Of a stretch of DNA of 64,000 nt, positions 8,139-14,969 are shown piece after piece. Positions within the stretch are counted from its first letter, which is position 1. The number at the start of each line of letters is the position of its first letter. The DNA is from Candidatus Aenigmatarchaeota archaeon (lineage in GTDB: Archaea > Aenigmatarchaeota > Aenigmatarchaeia > GW2011-AR5), in contig JACPDL010000003.1 of NCBI GenBank assembly GCA_016184005.1, forward strand, positions 1 to 64,000, written 5' to 3'. The notes beneath the pieces were generated by a model. It searched no databases. It worked only from the letters and a program-made list of their open reading frames with translations, and was not told the DNA's origin. A program made the translations under genes and the position numbers.

Positions 8139-8765
8139 ATGAAAGGCCAGATGTTCCTTCTTGCTTCAGTCATCATAGTGCTTGGCCTGATTTCTATCAG
8201 CAACCTGCTCGGCATATACAAGACAGTCGAGGAAACCAGACTGCAGGAATCACTGATGCTTGACAAGCAACTCAGGAACATAAAGACCGAATACGAATCA
8301 ATTGCCGCAGCCGCAAAGCTCGGCAACGATGTTAACGGCAGCGCAATAAGTTATCTGGCAAATTTCTCCGGTCTGTTGCGGAATACGGCGGATGTCGAGG
8401 TTTTCTATGTATTTGCTTACTTCAATGCCAGCGACAAAAATTATTCGTTGACAATAGGAAATTACCTTAAAGACAGCATAAATGTCACGGTAAACGCCAG
8501 CAGTTCTGATCCGGCAGGCATTTTCATAGGCGTGATTGACGACAGGAAGAATGAAACAAGAACTCCAGTTCATACTATTACCTCAGTCCCACTGTCTGGC
8601 ACTGTGCTCGTGAACGTTACTTATGCGATAAAGAGCTCAAATGTCATGGAAGCGGTTCCTGTCACAATATCCAGCAGAAACTACCTTATTCTGCTTTACG
8701 ATATAAAAGTCAAGGAGGGCAATGATTTCGTAAGTGTAAAAGACACTTATAACGTCACTTGGTAA
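8139..8765 (+). CDS. Prepilin-like protein
   Basis: From ATG at 8139 the protein starts MKGQMFLLASVIIVLGLISI, a standard Lys-Gly class III leader with hydrophobic helix; 208 residues, Asn/Ser-rich. The frame remains open upstream to 7950, but that extension is entirely repeat DNA (an AAGCTTCTT hairpin series), so I prefer the later start. The 35 bases before the ATG are nearly identical to those upstream of the 10810 pilin. Confidence 0.75.
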   Translation: MKGQMFLLASVIIVLGLISISNLLGIYKTVEETRLQESLMLDKQLRNIKTEYESIAAAAKLGNDVNGSAISYLANFSGLLRNTADVEVFYVFAYFNASDKNYSLTIGNYLKDSINVTVNASSSDPAGIFIGVIDDRKNETRTPVHTITSVPLSGTVLVNVTYAIKSSNVMEAVPVTISSRNYLILLYDIKVKEGNDFVSVKDTYNVTW

Positions 8766-8858
8766 GAGGAAGACAACTTCGTTTTCTTCCTTCTATCCAT
8801 CTTTCATGGGAAAGAAAAAAATAGAAAAATTATAGGGAGTCAGAAAAGGTCTTTGTTT

Positions 8859-9557
8859 ATGGAGCAACTGCTTACGGTGATGATACTGACGGCGGTCATA
8901 ATAACTGCGATAGGACTGGTTGTCAGCGTCAGCAACCCCCTGATCGAGTCGTCAAAGGAAACTGCCTCGATGAGAGACGCGGAATACCTCATAAAGCTAA
9001 TAGATGACAGCGTAAGAGAGGTTGTAAAGGAAGGCACAAACTCAAGGCGAATGTTAGATATACGGTCGGCAGGCGAGGTTGAGACACTGCCGGAAGAGGA
9101 CGCAGTCCAGATCGGCTTTTCTTCGAGAGCAGGGCTTGCTGATTATCTTACAAGACTCTTGAAAGGAAATATCCTCTTTATCGCAGGCAGCGACGTCAGC
9201 TGCTCAAACCTGACAAACATCACAATGGAAAACACCTTCATAAACGTCACCTTCAAAAAGACCCAGAGAACATCGCCCTTGACCCAGATAAACACAACAG
9301 AGAACATTGTCTCTATGCACGAGAAGACCGGAAACACGCGCGTCAGTTTTGTCAATAGCAGCATAATCATAAACGACAACCATTCCACATCCAGAGGCAC
9401 AGGCTACAGCGAACTGCTGCGCTCCGGAAAGAGCCTGCCTTCTTGCACAACTCATTTTTTTGTCAACAATTCGGCTATAGAGTATGATATTTACTATACG
9501 CTTTATGCAGGCGCCGATTTCCTGACAATTGATGTGAGGAATGTGCTGGAAAGATGA
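8859..9557 (+). CDS. Membrane-anchored prepilin-like protein
   Basis: Starts MEQLLTVMILTAVIITAIGLVVSVSNP: a single N-terminal hydrophobic helix without the typical Lys-Gly, so processing is uncertain. The remaining 200 residues are Asn/Thr-rich and beta-prone with scattered Cys. An in-frame TTG at 8853 precedes the ATG; GAAAAGGT at 8842-8849 could serve as ribosome-binding site for either. Part of the co-directional filament cluster. Confidence 0.65.
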   Translation: MEQLLTVMILTAVIITAIGLVVSVSNPLIESSKETASMRDAEYLIKLIDDSVREVVKEGTNSRRMLDIRSAGEVETLPEEDAVQIGFSSRAGLADYLTRLLKGNILFIAGSDVSCSNLTNITMENTFINVTFKKTQRTSPLTQINTTENIVSMHEKTGNTRVSFVNSSIIINDNHSTSRGTGYSELLRSGKSLPSCTTHFFVNNSAIEYDIYYTLYAGADFLTIDVRNVLER

Positions 9558-9562
9558 AAGTC

Positions 9563-9598
9563 TGTATCTTGGGAGAAGCGAAGCTTCTCTGAGATTTA
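9563..9598. repeat. Single hairpin module
   Basis: TATCTTGG-GAGAAGC-gaa-GCTTCTC-TGAGATTTA: one hairpin with the same left end (TATCTTGGGAGAAGC) as the arrays at 43284 and, in reverse, 42557 and 32507. Lies between a stop codon and the promoter of the next pilin. Confidence 0.75.
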
Positions 9599-9610
9599 GC
9601 GAAAAAATTA

Positions 9611-9618
9611 TTTATATA
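9611..9618 (+). promoter_or_regulatory. TATA box of pilin gene 9647
   Basis: TTTATATA located 29-36 bases before the ATG, the spacing expected for a nearly leaderless archaeal transcript. Suggests the second half of the pilin cluster has its own promoter. Confidence 0.55.
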
Positions 9619-9646
9619 GCCTGAAACAAGTAAATACAGTGATTTG

Positions 9647-10081
9647 ATGAAAGGCATTTCGCCTTTGATTGCAACAGTTATACTTATTGCATTGACCATG
9701 GCAATAGCAGGCATTATGGCGGCATTTGCGACCCAAATTACTTCTTCCAAGGTCACTGACTCGCAGGCCAAGGCCAACTGCTTGGGCACCATAGACCTGA
9801 GTTCTATAAACTTTGCCAATACAACAATAAGCGTTAAAGTCACGAACCAGAATGACAAGCAGAACCTTACGGGACTCGTGTCTGACATAGAATACGGCGA
9901 CCCGCAGAAGAGCAAAGGGCAAACAAACATCCAGATGAAAAACTACAATTTCTCCGACCCTCTCAAGCTTTCGACAAGTGACTGGTTTATATATGACACG
10001 GCAGACGCTACGACACCAAAAAGCATCTTCGTTTTTGCAACGAGCTGCGGCCGCGAATTCGGCACCAGGTTAATTCTATAA
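9647..10081 (+). CDS. Archaeal type IV pilin (Pilin_N family)
   Basis: MKGISPLIATVILIALTMAIAGI is the classical N-terminus of the archaeal type IV pilin N-terminal domain family (Lys-Gly-Ile-Ser-Pro-Leu-Ile-Ala). 144 residues; the mature domain has two cysteines (KANCLG and ATSCGRE) likely to form a disulphide. Promoter TATA at 9611. It is the first of a set of five related pilins, up to 12.6 kb, that share length, Cys pattern and C-terminal Cys. Confidence 0.85.
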   Translation: MKGISPLIATVILIALTMAIAGIMAAFATQITSSKVTDSQAKANCLGTIDLSSINFANTTISVKVTNQNDKQNLTGLVSDIEYGDPQKSKGQTNIQMKNYNFSDPLKLSTSDWFIYDTADATTPKSIFVFATSCGREFGTRLIL

Positions 10082-10086
10082 ATAGA

Positions 10087-10178
10087 CATCCTAATCAGAA
10101 CCCATAATATTAGATTTATTTAATCGGTTCCGATACCTCCGTTCTAGCCGGTTTCTACGGCTTCCGTAATAGAAAGAA
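10087..10178. repeat. GGTTCCGAT-ending inverted repeat
   Basis: ATCAGAACC and GGTTCCGAT flank an A/T-rich core containing AGATTTATTTAATC, followed by ACCTCCG. The same core and right end appear at 58198-58253, where the arms are AATAGGAACC and GGTTCCTATT. GTTCTAGCCG and CGGCT form a further hairpin to the right. The left end of the array at 3246 has the same CGGTTCCGATA motif. Confidence 0.6.
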
Positions 10179-10207
10179 TAAATATCAGGGGGAACATCAG
10201 ATTATTC

Positions 10208-10699
10208 ATGAAAGGCGTAAGCATGATGATTTCTGCTGTCCTGCTTGTAGGCCTGGCGCTGACATTGGGGCTTATTACATCTGATTTCGTCTCGAAATTA
10301 TCAAAAGAGCGGACACAGCAAATTACCAATATTACCAGAGAGAAACTTAATTGCCAGTTCGCAAACCTCTACATAAGAAACGCGAGCTTTGATTGCAACA
10401 ACAACTGCTCGTCCGGAATAAGCCATACGTTAAATGTTACTGTGGTCAATTCAGGCACAAAGGATGTAAAGATAGACAGCCTGTATCTGAGAAACACAAC
10501 TGGCGCCCTGTTCACTTTTACCACTGGCACTATAGAGCTTAACGCAAGCGGGGTGCTGACGATATCAAATGCGAGTACTTCTTCCTGCAGCGACGTAAAC
10601 AGGACGATAGACAGGGTTATCGTAAGCAGCATAAACTGTCCTGAAACGGCCTTTGACTCCATGCCCGGCAGCGATGTTGCGTTCTTGAGATGCGGCTAA
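10208..10699 (+). CDS. Archaeal type IV pilin-like protein
   Basis: 163 residues. MKGVSMMISAVLLVGLALTLGLI matches the class III/pilin N-terminus with Lys-Gly-Val-Ser. The ectodomain has five or more Cys residues, including a CNNNC pair and a C-terminal RCG, more than its neighbours. Asn/Ser/Thr-rich, beta-prone. Adjacent to paralogues at 9647 and 10810. Confidence 0.8.
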   Translation: MKGVSMMISAVLLVGLALTLGLITSDFVSKLSKERTQQITNITREKLNCQFANLYIRNASFDCNNNCSSGISHTLNVTVVNSGTKDVKIDSLYLRNTTGALFTFTTGTIELNASGVLTISNASTSSCSDVNRTIDRVIVSSINCPETAFDSMPGSDVAFLRCG

Positions 10700-10720
10700 T
10701 TTCAACTTTTGCTGTTAATT

Positions 10721-10728
10721 TTATATAG
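10721..10728 (+). promoter_or_regulatory. TATA box upstream of pilin gene 10810
   Basis: TTATATAG lies 22-29 bases before an ATG at 10750. If this transcript is leaderless, translation could begin there, adding a 20-residue repeat-encoded leader to the pilin at 10810; otherwise it leaves an untranslated leader of about 60 bases. Confidence 0.45.
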
Positions 10729-10774
10729 CACGCCCGACAAAGATTTCTTATGCAAAAGTCTTTTCATCAAAAGG

Positions 10775-10809
10775 AAGAGGGTAGAGGGAGAAACGTAGTT
10801 TCTCCTCTT
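10775..10809 (+). repeat. Shared pre-pilin leader with GGAGAAAC/GTTTCTCC hairpin
   Basis: GGAAGAGGGTAGAGG, then GGAGAAAC-gta-GTTTCTCC and TCTT, directly abutting the ATG. The same block precedes the pilin at 8139 (8102-8138). Its purine-rich part could hold ribosome-binding activity, masked or exposed by the hairpin. Confidence 0.6.
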
Positions 10810-11259
10810 ATGAAAGGCGTCTCGCCGATGATTGCGGTTGTTTTGCTTATAGCCATAACTGTCCTGCTGTCAGGAGTAATCTTTGGCTGGATAAAACTCT
10901 TTTCTTTTACAGAGACTGAAAAGATATCGAACCGGACAGAAGGGCTGACAAGCTGCTCCGGCTCGGCAATAAATATAGACGACGTCTATCTTGACTTCAG
11001 TGCAAATAAAAGCCGCGCGACGGTCAGGAACACAGGCCAGCTTACCGAGAGAATAACTTCTGCCCAGCTGCTGAACACAAACGGGGTTAACGCAACAGCG
11101 CTGGGCAACCAGACAGTGACAATAGCCCGCGGAGAGGTAAAGATCATAGAGTTCTCCCTGAACGGCACGATAAGCAATTGTGCCAACTTCTCCCAGGTAA
11201 AGGTTTCGACAATCTGTTCGAATGGCGTGTACAAGAAAACGCCAACCAATTGCGGATGA
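10810..11259 (+). CDS. Archaeal type IV pilin
   Basis: From ATG at 10810: MKGVSPMIAVVLLIAITVLLSGVIFGW, a canonical archaeal pilin N-terminus; 149 residues. Shares with the next two genes the pattern 'DDVYLDFSANKSRATVRNTGQ' style core, a central Cys (TSCSGS), and paired Cys before the C-terminal NCG. The frame stays open to ATG 10750 (see promoter at 10721), so a longer precursor leader is possible. The stop overlaps the next start (ATGA). Confidence 0.85.
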   Translation: MKGVSPMIAVVLLIAITVLLSGVIFGWIKLFSFTETEKISNRTEGLTSCSGSAINIDDVYLDFSANKSRATVRNTGQLTERITSAQLLNTNGVNATALGNQTVTIARGEVKIIEFSLNGTISNCANFSQVKVSTICSNGVYKKTPTNCG

Positions 11260-11720
11260 CGAGTATGAAACTGTATCATAAAGGCGTGAGCGGCGTTGTT
11301 GCCGCCGTGCTTCTCATAGCCATTGCTCTTATCCTTATTGTTTCTGTCAGTTCTTGGCTTACAGTACTGACACAAGATTCAACAACCACTATAACCAACT
11401 CAACATCCGAATTTGTCAACTGCGCAGCATCAGGCATTGTAATAGAGGATGTTTACATGGATTTCAGTTCTAACCTGTCAAGGGTATCGGTGAGAAACAC
11501 GGGCAGGAATACAGAAAATATCGTATCTGCCCAGCTGCTTAACACAAACGGCCAGGCGGCACCCCTGAATTCCTCGTTGCCCAACCTTACCATAGGCGAC
11601 ATAAAGACAGTAGTCTTCAGCATAAACGGCACTATAACAACATGTTCAAACTTCTCGCAGGTGCGTGTCGCTTCTTCGTGTGCAAGCGATACATATAAGC
11701 AGCGGCCGAACAACTGCTAA
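11256..11720 (+). CDS. Archaeal type IV pilin
   Basis: Begins MTSMKLYHKGVSGVVAAVLL; Lys-Gly-Val-Ser followed by a hydrophobic helix. ATG at 11256 overlaps the previous stop as ATGA, so translation is coupled; ATG at 11265 is an alternative. Paralogue of the 10810 and 11765 genes: same core (VYMDFSSNLSRVSVRNTGR), the same Cys positions and a C-terminal NNC. Confidence 0.85.
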   Translation: MTSMKLYHKGVSGVVAAVLLIAIALILIVSVSSWLTVLTQDSTTTITNSTSEFVNCAASGIVIEDVYMDFSSNLSRVSVRNTGRNTENIVSAQLLNTNGQAAPLNSSLPNLTIGDIKTVVFSINGTITTCSNFSQVRVASSCASDTYKQRPNNC

Positions 11721-11722
11721 AC

Positions 11723-11730
11723 TTTATATA
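11723..11730 (+). promoter_or_regulatory. TATA box of pilin gene 11765
   Basis: TTTATATA 32-42 bases before the tandem ATGs at 11762/11765, indicating a separate promoter for the last pilin pair. Confidence 0.5.
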
Positions 11731-11764
11731 CCGCCCATGAAGAATAAATGTACAGAGGCATATG

Positions 11765-12190
11765 ATGAAAGGCATAAGCACACTGATAGCTGCAGTCCTG
11801 CTAATAGCAGTAACACTCCTGATTTCTCTTATCGTGAGCACGTCGTTCACATCGCTTGTAAAGACCCAATCATCGACACTACAGACCCGCACAGGCGAGG
11901 CAGTCAACAACATAGAGGACGTATTCGTTGATGTTGCGTCCAACAGGGGAAGGGTCACTATTAGGAACTCCGGCCAGATAAGGGAAAATATAGTACGCGG
12001 CACAATGTTAAACGATACAGGCAGCCTGGCAACAGCACAGGATACTTTCCCCATTTCCATTGCAAAGGGTGCTCTCACAACACTGACTTTTGATACAACT
12101 ACGAATATTACATGCGCTAATTTCAACCGCGTCATAGTTACCACAGAATGCACTATAGCTACATTTGACAGGACCCCGAAAAACTGTTAG
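11765..12190 (+). CDS. Archaeal type IV pilin
   Basis: MKGISTLIAAVLLIAVTLLISLIV then the shared pilin core (VFVDVASNRGRVTIRNSGQ) and a C-terminal ECTIATFDRTPKNC. 141 residues. Its first 140 bases after the start are identical to 12221-12360 in the downstream duplicate, indicating a very recent duplication or gene-conversion event. Confidence 0.85.
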   Translation: MKGISTLIAAVLLIAVTLLISLIVSTSFTSLVKTQSSTLQTRTGEAVNNIEDVFVDVASNRGRVTIRNSGQIRENIVRGTMLNDTGSLATAQDTFPISIAKGALTTLTFDTTTNITCANFNRVIVTTECTIATFDRTPKNC

Positions 12191-12199
12191 GCGATAGCA

Positions 12200-12626
12200 A
12201 TGAATACCCCAAATCACCAGAAAGGCATAAGCACACTGATAGCTGCAGTCCTGCTAATAGCAGTAACACTCCTGATTTCTCTTATCGTGAGCACGTCGTT
12301 CACATCGCTTGTAAAGACCCAATCATCGACACTACAGACCCGCACAGGCGAGGCAGTCAAGCAGGGTACTTGTCAGAAACTCCGGACAGATACAGGAGAA
12401 CATAGTATCCGGCCAGATAGTGAACAAAACAGGCGTAGCTGGATCTTTGCTAACAACTGTGCCTCTGCCTATAGCAAGAGGCGATATTGTTTCTGTTGTT
12501 TTTAACACAAGTAGCAACGTTACAGTTAGTGCAGTTAATAACATAACTTGCGCCAACTTTGACCGCGTAATCATAACCACAGAATGCACTATTGTGACAT
12601 ACTCAAAAACACCTACAAACTGCTAA
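12200..12626 (+). pseudogene. Frameshifted duplicate pilin
   Basis: ATG at 12200 encodes MNTPNHQKGISTLIAAVLL, with bases 12221-12360 identical to 11768-11907. Immediately afterwards about 41 bases present in the paralogue are missing, and the homologous remainder (VRNSGQIQENIVSGQI, through TTECTIVTYSKTPTNC at 12626) continues in another frame. Neither half alone is a complete pilin. It could be a silent donor cassette, a decayed copy or an assembly collapse over the identical block; the downstream half is too different from the 11765 gene to be a simple assembly duplicate. Confidence 0.7.
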
Positions 12627-12627
12627 A

Positions 12628-12673
12628 CAAATCCCTTTCTTAAAAAAGAAAGGTCTCTGTACACCCCAAAGAA
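12628..12673. repeat. ACAAATCCCTTT hairpin repeat, copy 1
   Basis: AACAAATCCCTTTCTT-aaaa-AAGAAAGG, followed by TCTCTGTACACCCCAAAGAA. Same family as 12756-12803 (inside the SRP RNA) and 51752-51803: a CCTTTTCTT/AAGAAAAGG stem followed by a conserved TTTGTAAACCCCAAAAGAA tail. Confidence 0.7.
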
Positions 12674-12695
12674 AAATTAAGCGACTATTCTTACC

Positions 12696-12706
12696 TTTAA
12701 AATATT
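12696..12706 (+). promoter_or_regulatory. Promoter TATA of SRP RNA
   Basis: TTTAAAATATT lies 18-28 bases before the inferred 5' end of the SRP RNA, matching archaeal TATA spacing. Confidence 0.5.
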
Positions 12707-12723
12707 TTCATTCAATTAATTCT

Positions 12724-13077
12724 GGAGGCTAGGCCGGGCGGGTAGCGGTCGCCTGTACAAATCCCTTTTCTTGTAAGAAAAGGTCTTTGTAAACCCCAAA
12801 AGAACCGCAAAGACATTACAATAAGAAAAAGGATTGAGGTAAAACCTGCAGTCCGCTTTAGCTGGAGCCGAAGCCAACGGAAGGGAGCAGCAGTTTCAAG
12901 AGCCCCTCAGCCAAAGCTGAGAAGCCCGGACAGCTGGGATTTCAACTATAGCGAACCCGATGAGGCTGGGAACAGAGCAGTCGTAAGTTATATATGGAAT
13001 GCTCAGTTGAACCCGTGCGGAGCATAGTCTGGGGAAAAACTCTTCTTGCTGTTGCTGACAACCTGCGGCGCGCCTCC
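12724..13077 (+). ncRNA. ffs: Signal recognition particle RNA (7S), with internal repeat insertion
   Basis: The 5' end GGAGGCTAGGCCGGGCGGG continues with CGGTCGCCTGTA, the archaeal SRP Alu-domain pattern. CGGAAGGGAGCAGC near 12878-12891 is the hallmark SRP54-binding helix 8 loop of the S domain. GGAGGC at 12724 pairs with GCCTCC at 13072-13077, giving helix 1. The RNA is about 354 nt, longer than the usual roughly 300. The excess is a 48-base palindromic repeat (12756-12803) that follows CCTGT in the Alu domain. Functions with SRP19/SRP54 in co-translational targeting, relevant to the many exported proteins upstream. Exact ends are inferred from pairing. Confidence 0.82.
12756..12803 (+). repeat. 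ACAAATCCCTTTTCTT hairpin repeat, copy 2 (inside SRP RNA)
   Basis: ACAAATCCCTTTTCTT-gt-AAGAAAAGG, then TCTTTGTAAACCCC and AAAAGAA. Almost identical to the copy at 51752 and close to copy 1 at 12628. It sits where archaeal SRP RNA normally reads CCTGTAACC and would form an extra stem-loop in the transcript. Confidence 0.75.
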
Positions 13078-13084
13078 GTTCTAA

Positions 13085-13138
13085 TCCCTAAAGGCTTTTC
13101 TTTTTAGGAAAAAGAAAACCCTTGGGAAAAGAAAAACA
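13085..13138. repeat. AAAGGC...CCCTTGGG palindromic repeat
   Basis: CCCTAAAGGCTTTTC, TTTTTAGGAAAAAG, AAAACCCTTGGGAAAAG: same unit as 7497-7550. It lies just after the 3' end of the SRP RNA, where its C/U-rich strand could also affect termination. Confidence 0.55.
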
Positions 13139-13146
13139 AGCAGTTA

Positions 13147-13262
13147 TATGATTTTTAAGGGGAAAGAGGTTACATGGTGAAGCAAAGCTTCACCTGTACA
13201 GGTGGAATCAAAGATTCCACCACGTAGAAGGAGAAAACCGTAGGTTGTTATCCTCTTAAGAA
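13147..13262. repeat. Repeat region with two nested hairpins
   Basis: GGTGAAGC-aaa-GCTTCACC and GGTGGAATC-aaa-GATTCCACC are separated by TGTACA. They are flanked by GGGGAAAGAGGTTAC on the left and AGAAGGAGAAAACC with GGTTGTTATCCTC on the right, which resemble the ends of the repeats at 21349-21462. Confidence 0.65.
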
Positions 13263-13296
13263 AGCCTTAGAGAACACAAAGAAGACGGCCAGGCGA

Positions 13297-13917
13297 ATGC
13301 TAATGAAAATGTCGCATCATGTGACTGATATCAGGGAAATACGGGATATACTGATCTCAGCCATTGCGCTAGCTTTTGTCTTCTCGTATAGCGGATGGTC
13401 CCAAATCGGTAATATTCTGTCTGTTTTCCCTTATGCTGTACTTGCTGTTTCTGTCGGGTTTGTGCTGCACGAACTGGCACACAGGTATTTTGCCAGGAAG
13501 TACGAGTGCCGTGCAGAATACAAGATGTGGAAGCAAGGCCTGCTGCTTGCTGTAGCCATAACACTTCTTACAGATGGCAGGTTTGTCTTTGCAGCTCCGG
13601 GAGCTGTGATGATATACCCACGGGTTGACCTGTGGGGAAACGTAAAGGAGCTCAGCAGCAAGCGGTTCGGGATCATATCAATTGCAGGGCCGCTGACAAA
13701 TTTAGCTCTGGCCGGCGCATTCTTTGCAGCCAGCTTGTTTTGGCCATCGCAGATATTGCTCATGGGGATGCAGATAAACATCTGGCTCGGGCTGTTCAAC
13801 ATGATACCTTTTCCGCCCCTTGACGGCTCAAAGGTGTTTTCATGGAGCAAGATGATCTGGACAGCATTTTTTGCAGTATTCGCAGTTTTGTTCCTGTTTA
13901 CAAGCGGGATTATCTGA
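13297..13917 (+). CDS. Site-2 protease family (M50) membrane metalloprotease
   Basis: 206 residues, mostly membrane helices. HELAH at residues 58-62 is the zinc-binding HExxH, and NMIPFPPLDG at 168-177 supplies the third ligand Asp, the hallmark of M50 intramembrane proteases. Family members cleave membrane-bound regulators within the bilayer. ATGs at 13297, 13303 and 13309 are all possible starts. Stands alone with no PDZ domain. Confidence 0.85.
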   Translation: MLMKMSHHVTDIREIRDILISAIALAFVFSYSGWSQIGNILSVFPYAVLAVSVGFVLHELAHRYFARKYECRAEYKMWKQGLLLAVAITLLTDGRFVFAAPGAVMIYPRVDLWGNVKELSSKRFGIISIAGPLTNLALAGAFFAASLFWPSQILLMGMQINIWLGLFNMIPFPPLDGSKVFSWSKMIWTAFFAVFAVLFLFTSGII

Positions 13918-13947
13918 TTCTTAAAGATCCGAAGTTTATTGTTTAGT

Positions 13948-14453
13948 ATGCCAAAAGGAGCATTCCTACAGTATCCTATAGAAAGTGCAGTTGTTGATGC
14001 CGTTGCAGAAGCTGCAGACAGGCATAGACGTGCAAGAGATACAGTAAATGAACAACATCAGCTTAGTGCTTCTTGTGGTGTAGACTTAACGTCTCTCGAT
14101 TACGTTCCTACATTAACAGCTTATCCTCAGAGACATTGAAAACTGCTGTCTTTAGACAGCAGATGAAACACAATGTCTCTGGGATCACATCTTCTCACAA
14201 ACCACCGACTTTAGTCGGTGGTATATTAAGAAGATATGATATTGAAGAGATCAGAGAGGGTTCTCTAGAATCAGCTTTATCTGCCTATTTTGCAGTGGCA
14301 GGTACACCTGATTTTGTTGAGTCAGGCAGCGACTTTGTTGCAGTTGAAAATGCCCTCGGAAGGTATGGAAAATCTTTGAGAAGGAGATTCTTAGGTTTTC
14401 TTTCTGGAAGATATACAGTTGATGCACCAGCTCGTGTCGCAAGTGAGGCTTAG
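13948..14453 (+). pseudogene. Hypothetical gene split by a mobile element
   Basis: The 5' part encodes MPKGAFLQYPIESAVVDAV and onward to TLTAY; the 3' part begins IEEIREGSLESALSAYF and ends APARVASEA. Between them lies a 116-bp element (14125-14240) that shifts the frame. Removing exactly that element rejoins the two parts in frame as TLTAY-IEEIREG, a convincing continuous soluble protein of about 129 residues. Family not recognised. The 3' end overlaps the OB-fold gene on the other strand by 4 bases. Confidence 0.75.
14125..14240 (+). mobile_element. IS200/IS605-like non-autonomous element, copy A
   Basis: Begins CCTCAGAGACATTG after TTAT and ends AAGATATGAT. Structure: CAGAGACATT pairs with AATGTCTCTG around an inner CTGCTGTCT/AGACAGCAG hairpin, then ATCTTCT pairs with AGAAGAT around CCACCGACT/AGTCGGTGG. 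The last hairpin, an ACGACT/AGTCGT-like palindrome near an end, is typical of IS200/IS605 (TnpA/TnpB) elements, as is insertion 3' of a tetranucleotide without target duplication. No transposase is encoded. It interrupts the gene 13948-14453. Confidence 0.75.
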
Positions 14454-14731
14454 AGAATTTCCAATGTGCCGAATTTGCCGATGTTAAGCTGCAGCGCCCC
14501 GTTCCATTCAGTGATATAGCCGTTCTTTATCTTGATGCTGTCGCCTTCCTTGACCTTGTCTATATCGTCTCCCCAGAGAACAAGTATTATCTGGCCTGTC
14601 TGATCCTCGAGCACGCTCTCGGCAACGAGATTTCTGCCGAACTTTGTGTTAACTTCCCTGGGCTGCCTTTTCTCCACTACCTTCGCTGCAACATTCACAT
14701 TCTTGCTGTTTATAGTCAATTCTGATATCAT
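14450..14731 (-). CDS. OB-fold single-stranded nucleic-acid-binding protein (RPA/SSB-like)
   Basis: 93 residues, a single OB fold: NVNVAAKVVEKRQPREVNTK, then ESVLEDQTGQIILVLWGDD and GDSIKIKNGYITEWNGALQL, the pattern of archaeal RPA-like and SOSS-B-like ssDNA-binding domains. Probably binds ssDNA in replication or repair. Lone gene; the HerA-type ATPase lies downstream on the opposite strand. Confidence 0.75.
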   Translation of the reverse strand: MISELTINSKNVNVAAKVVEKRQPREVNTKFGRNLVAESVLEDQTGQIILVLWGDDIDKVKEGDSIKIKNGYITEWNGALQLNIGKFGTLEIL

Positions 14732-14873
14732 ACTCAGGATACCACCCAGTTGAAATATTTGTAATACCAGTGGTTTCCTGGTATCACAATCATCGTAATA
14801 TGAAAAATCATCCTTTAAAAACGATGTTTGATGATAAACGATTTTATTTGGAGGAAAAACAATAAATAGCTTA

Positions 14874-14957
14874 ATAAGTCGAGAACCAGAGCAGCTGGAA
14901 ACACCTTTGGTGTTTCATTCCACCAGTCATCCTTATCAACCTCCTCTCCTATATAAA
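14874..14957. repeat. AATAAGTCGAGAACC...CTTATCAACC repeat, copy 1
   Basis: Starts AATAAGTCGAGAACC and ends TCCTTATCAACCTCCTCTCCTA; the centre carries CTGG-AAACACC-ttt-GGTGTTT-cattCCACCAG. Same ends as 46249-46294 and, reversed, 21349-21462, but with a different inner hairpin in each copy. Confidence 0.7.
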
Positions 14958-14969
14958 AAAAGGAAAAAT

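Noticed and set aside
12724-13077. RNase P RNA as identity of the structured transcript
   Set aside because: The GCTAGGCCGGG start, CCTGTA and the CGGAAGGGAGCAGC loop belong to SRP RNA; the RNase P conserved segments are missing.
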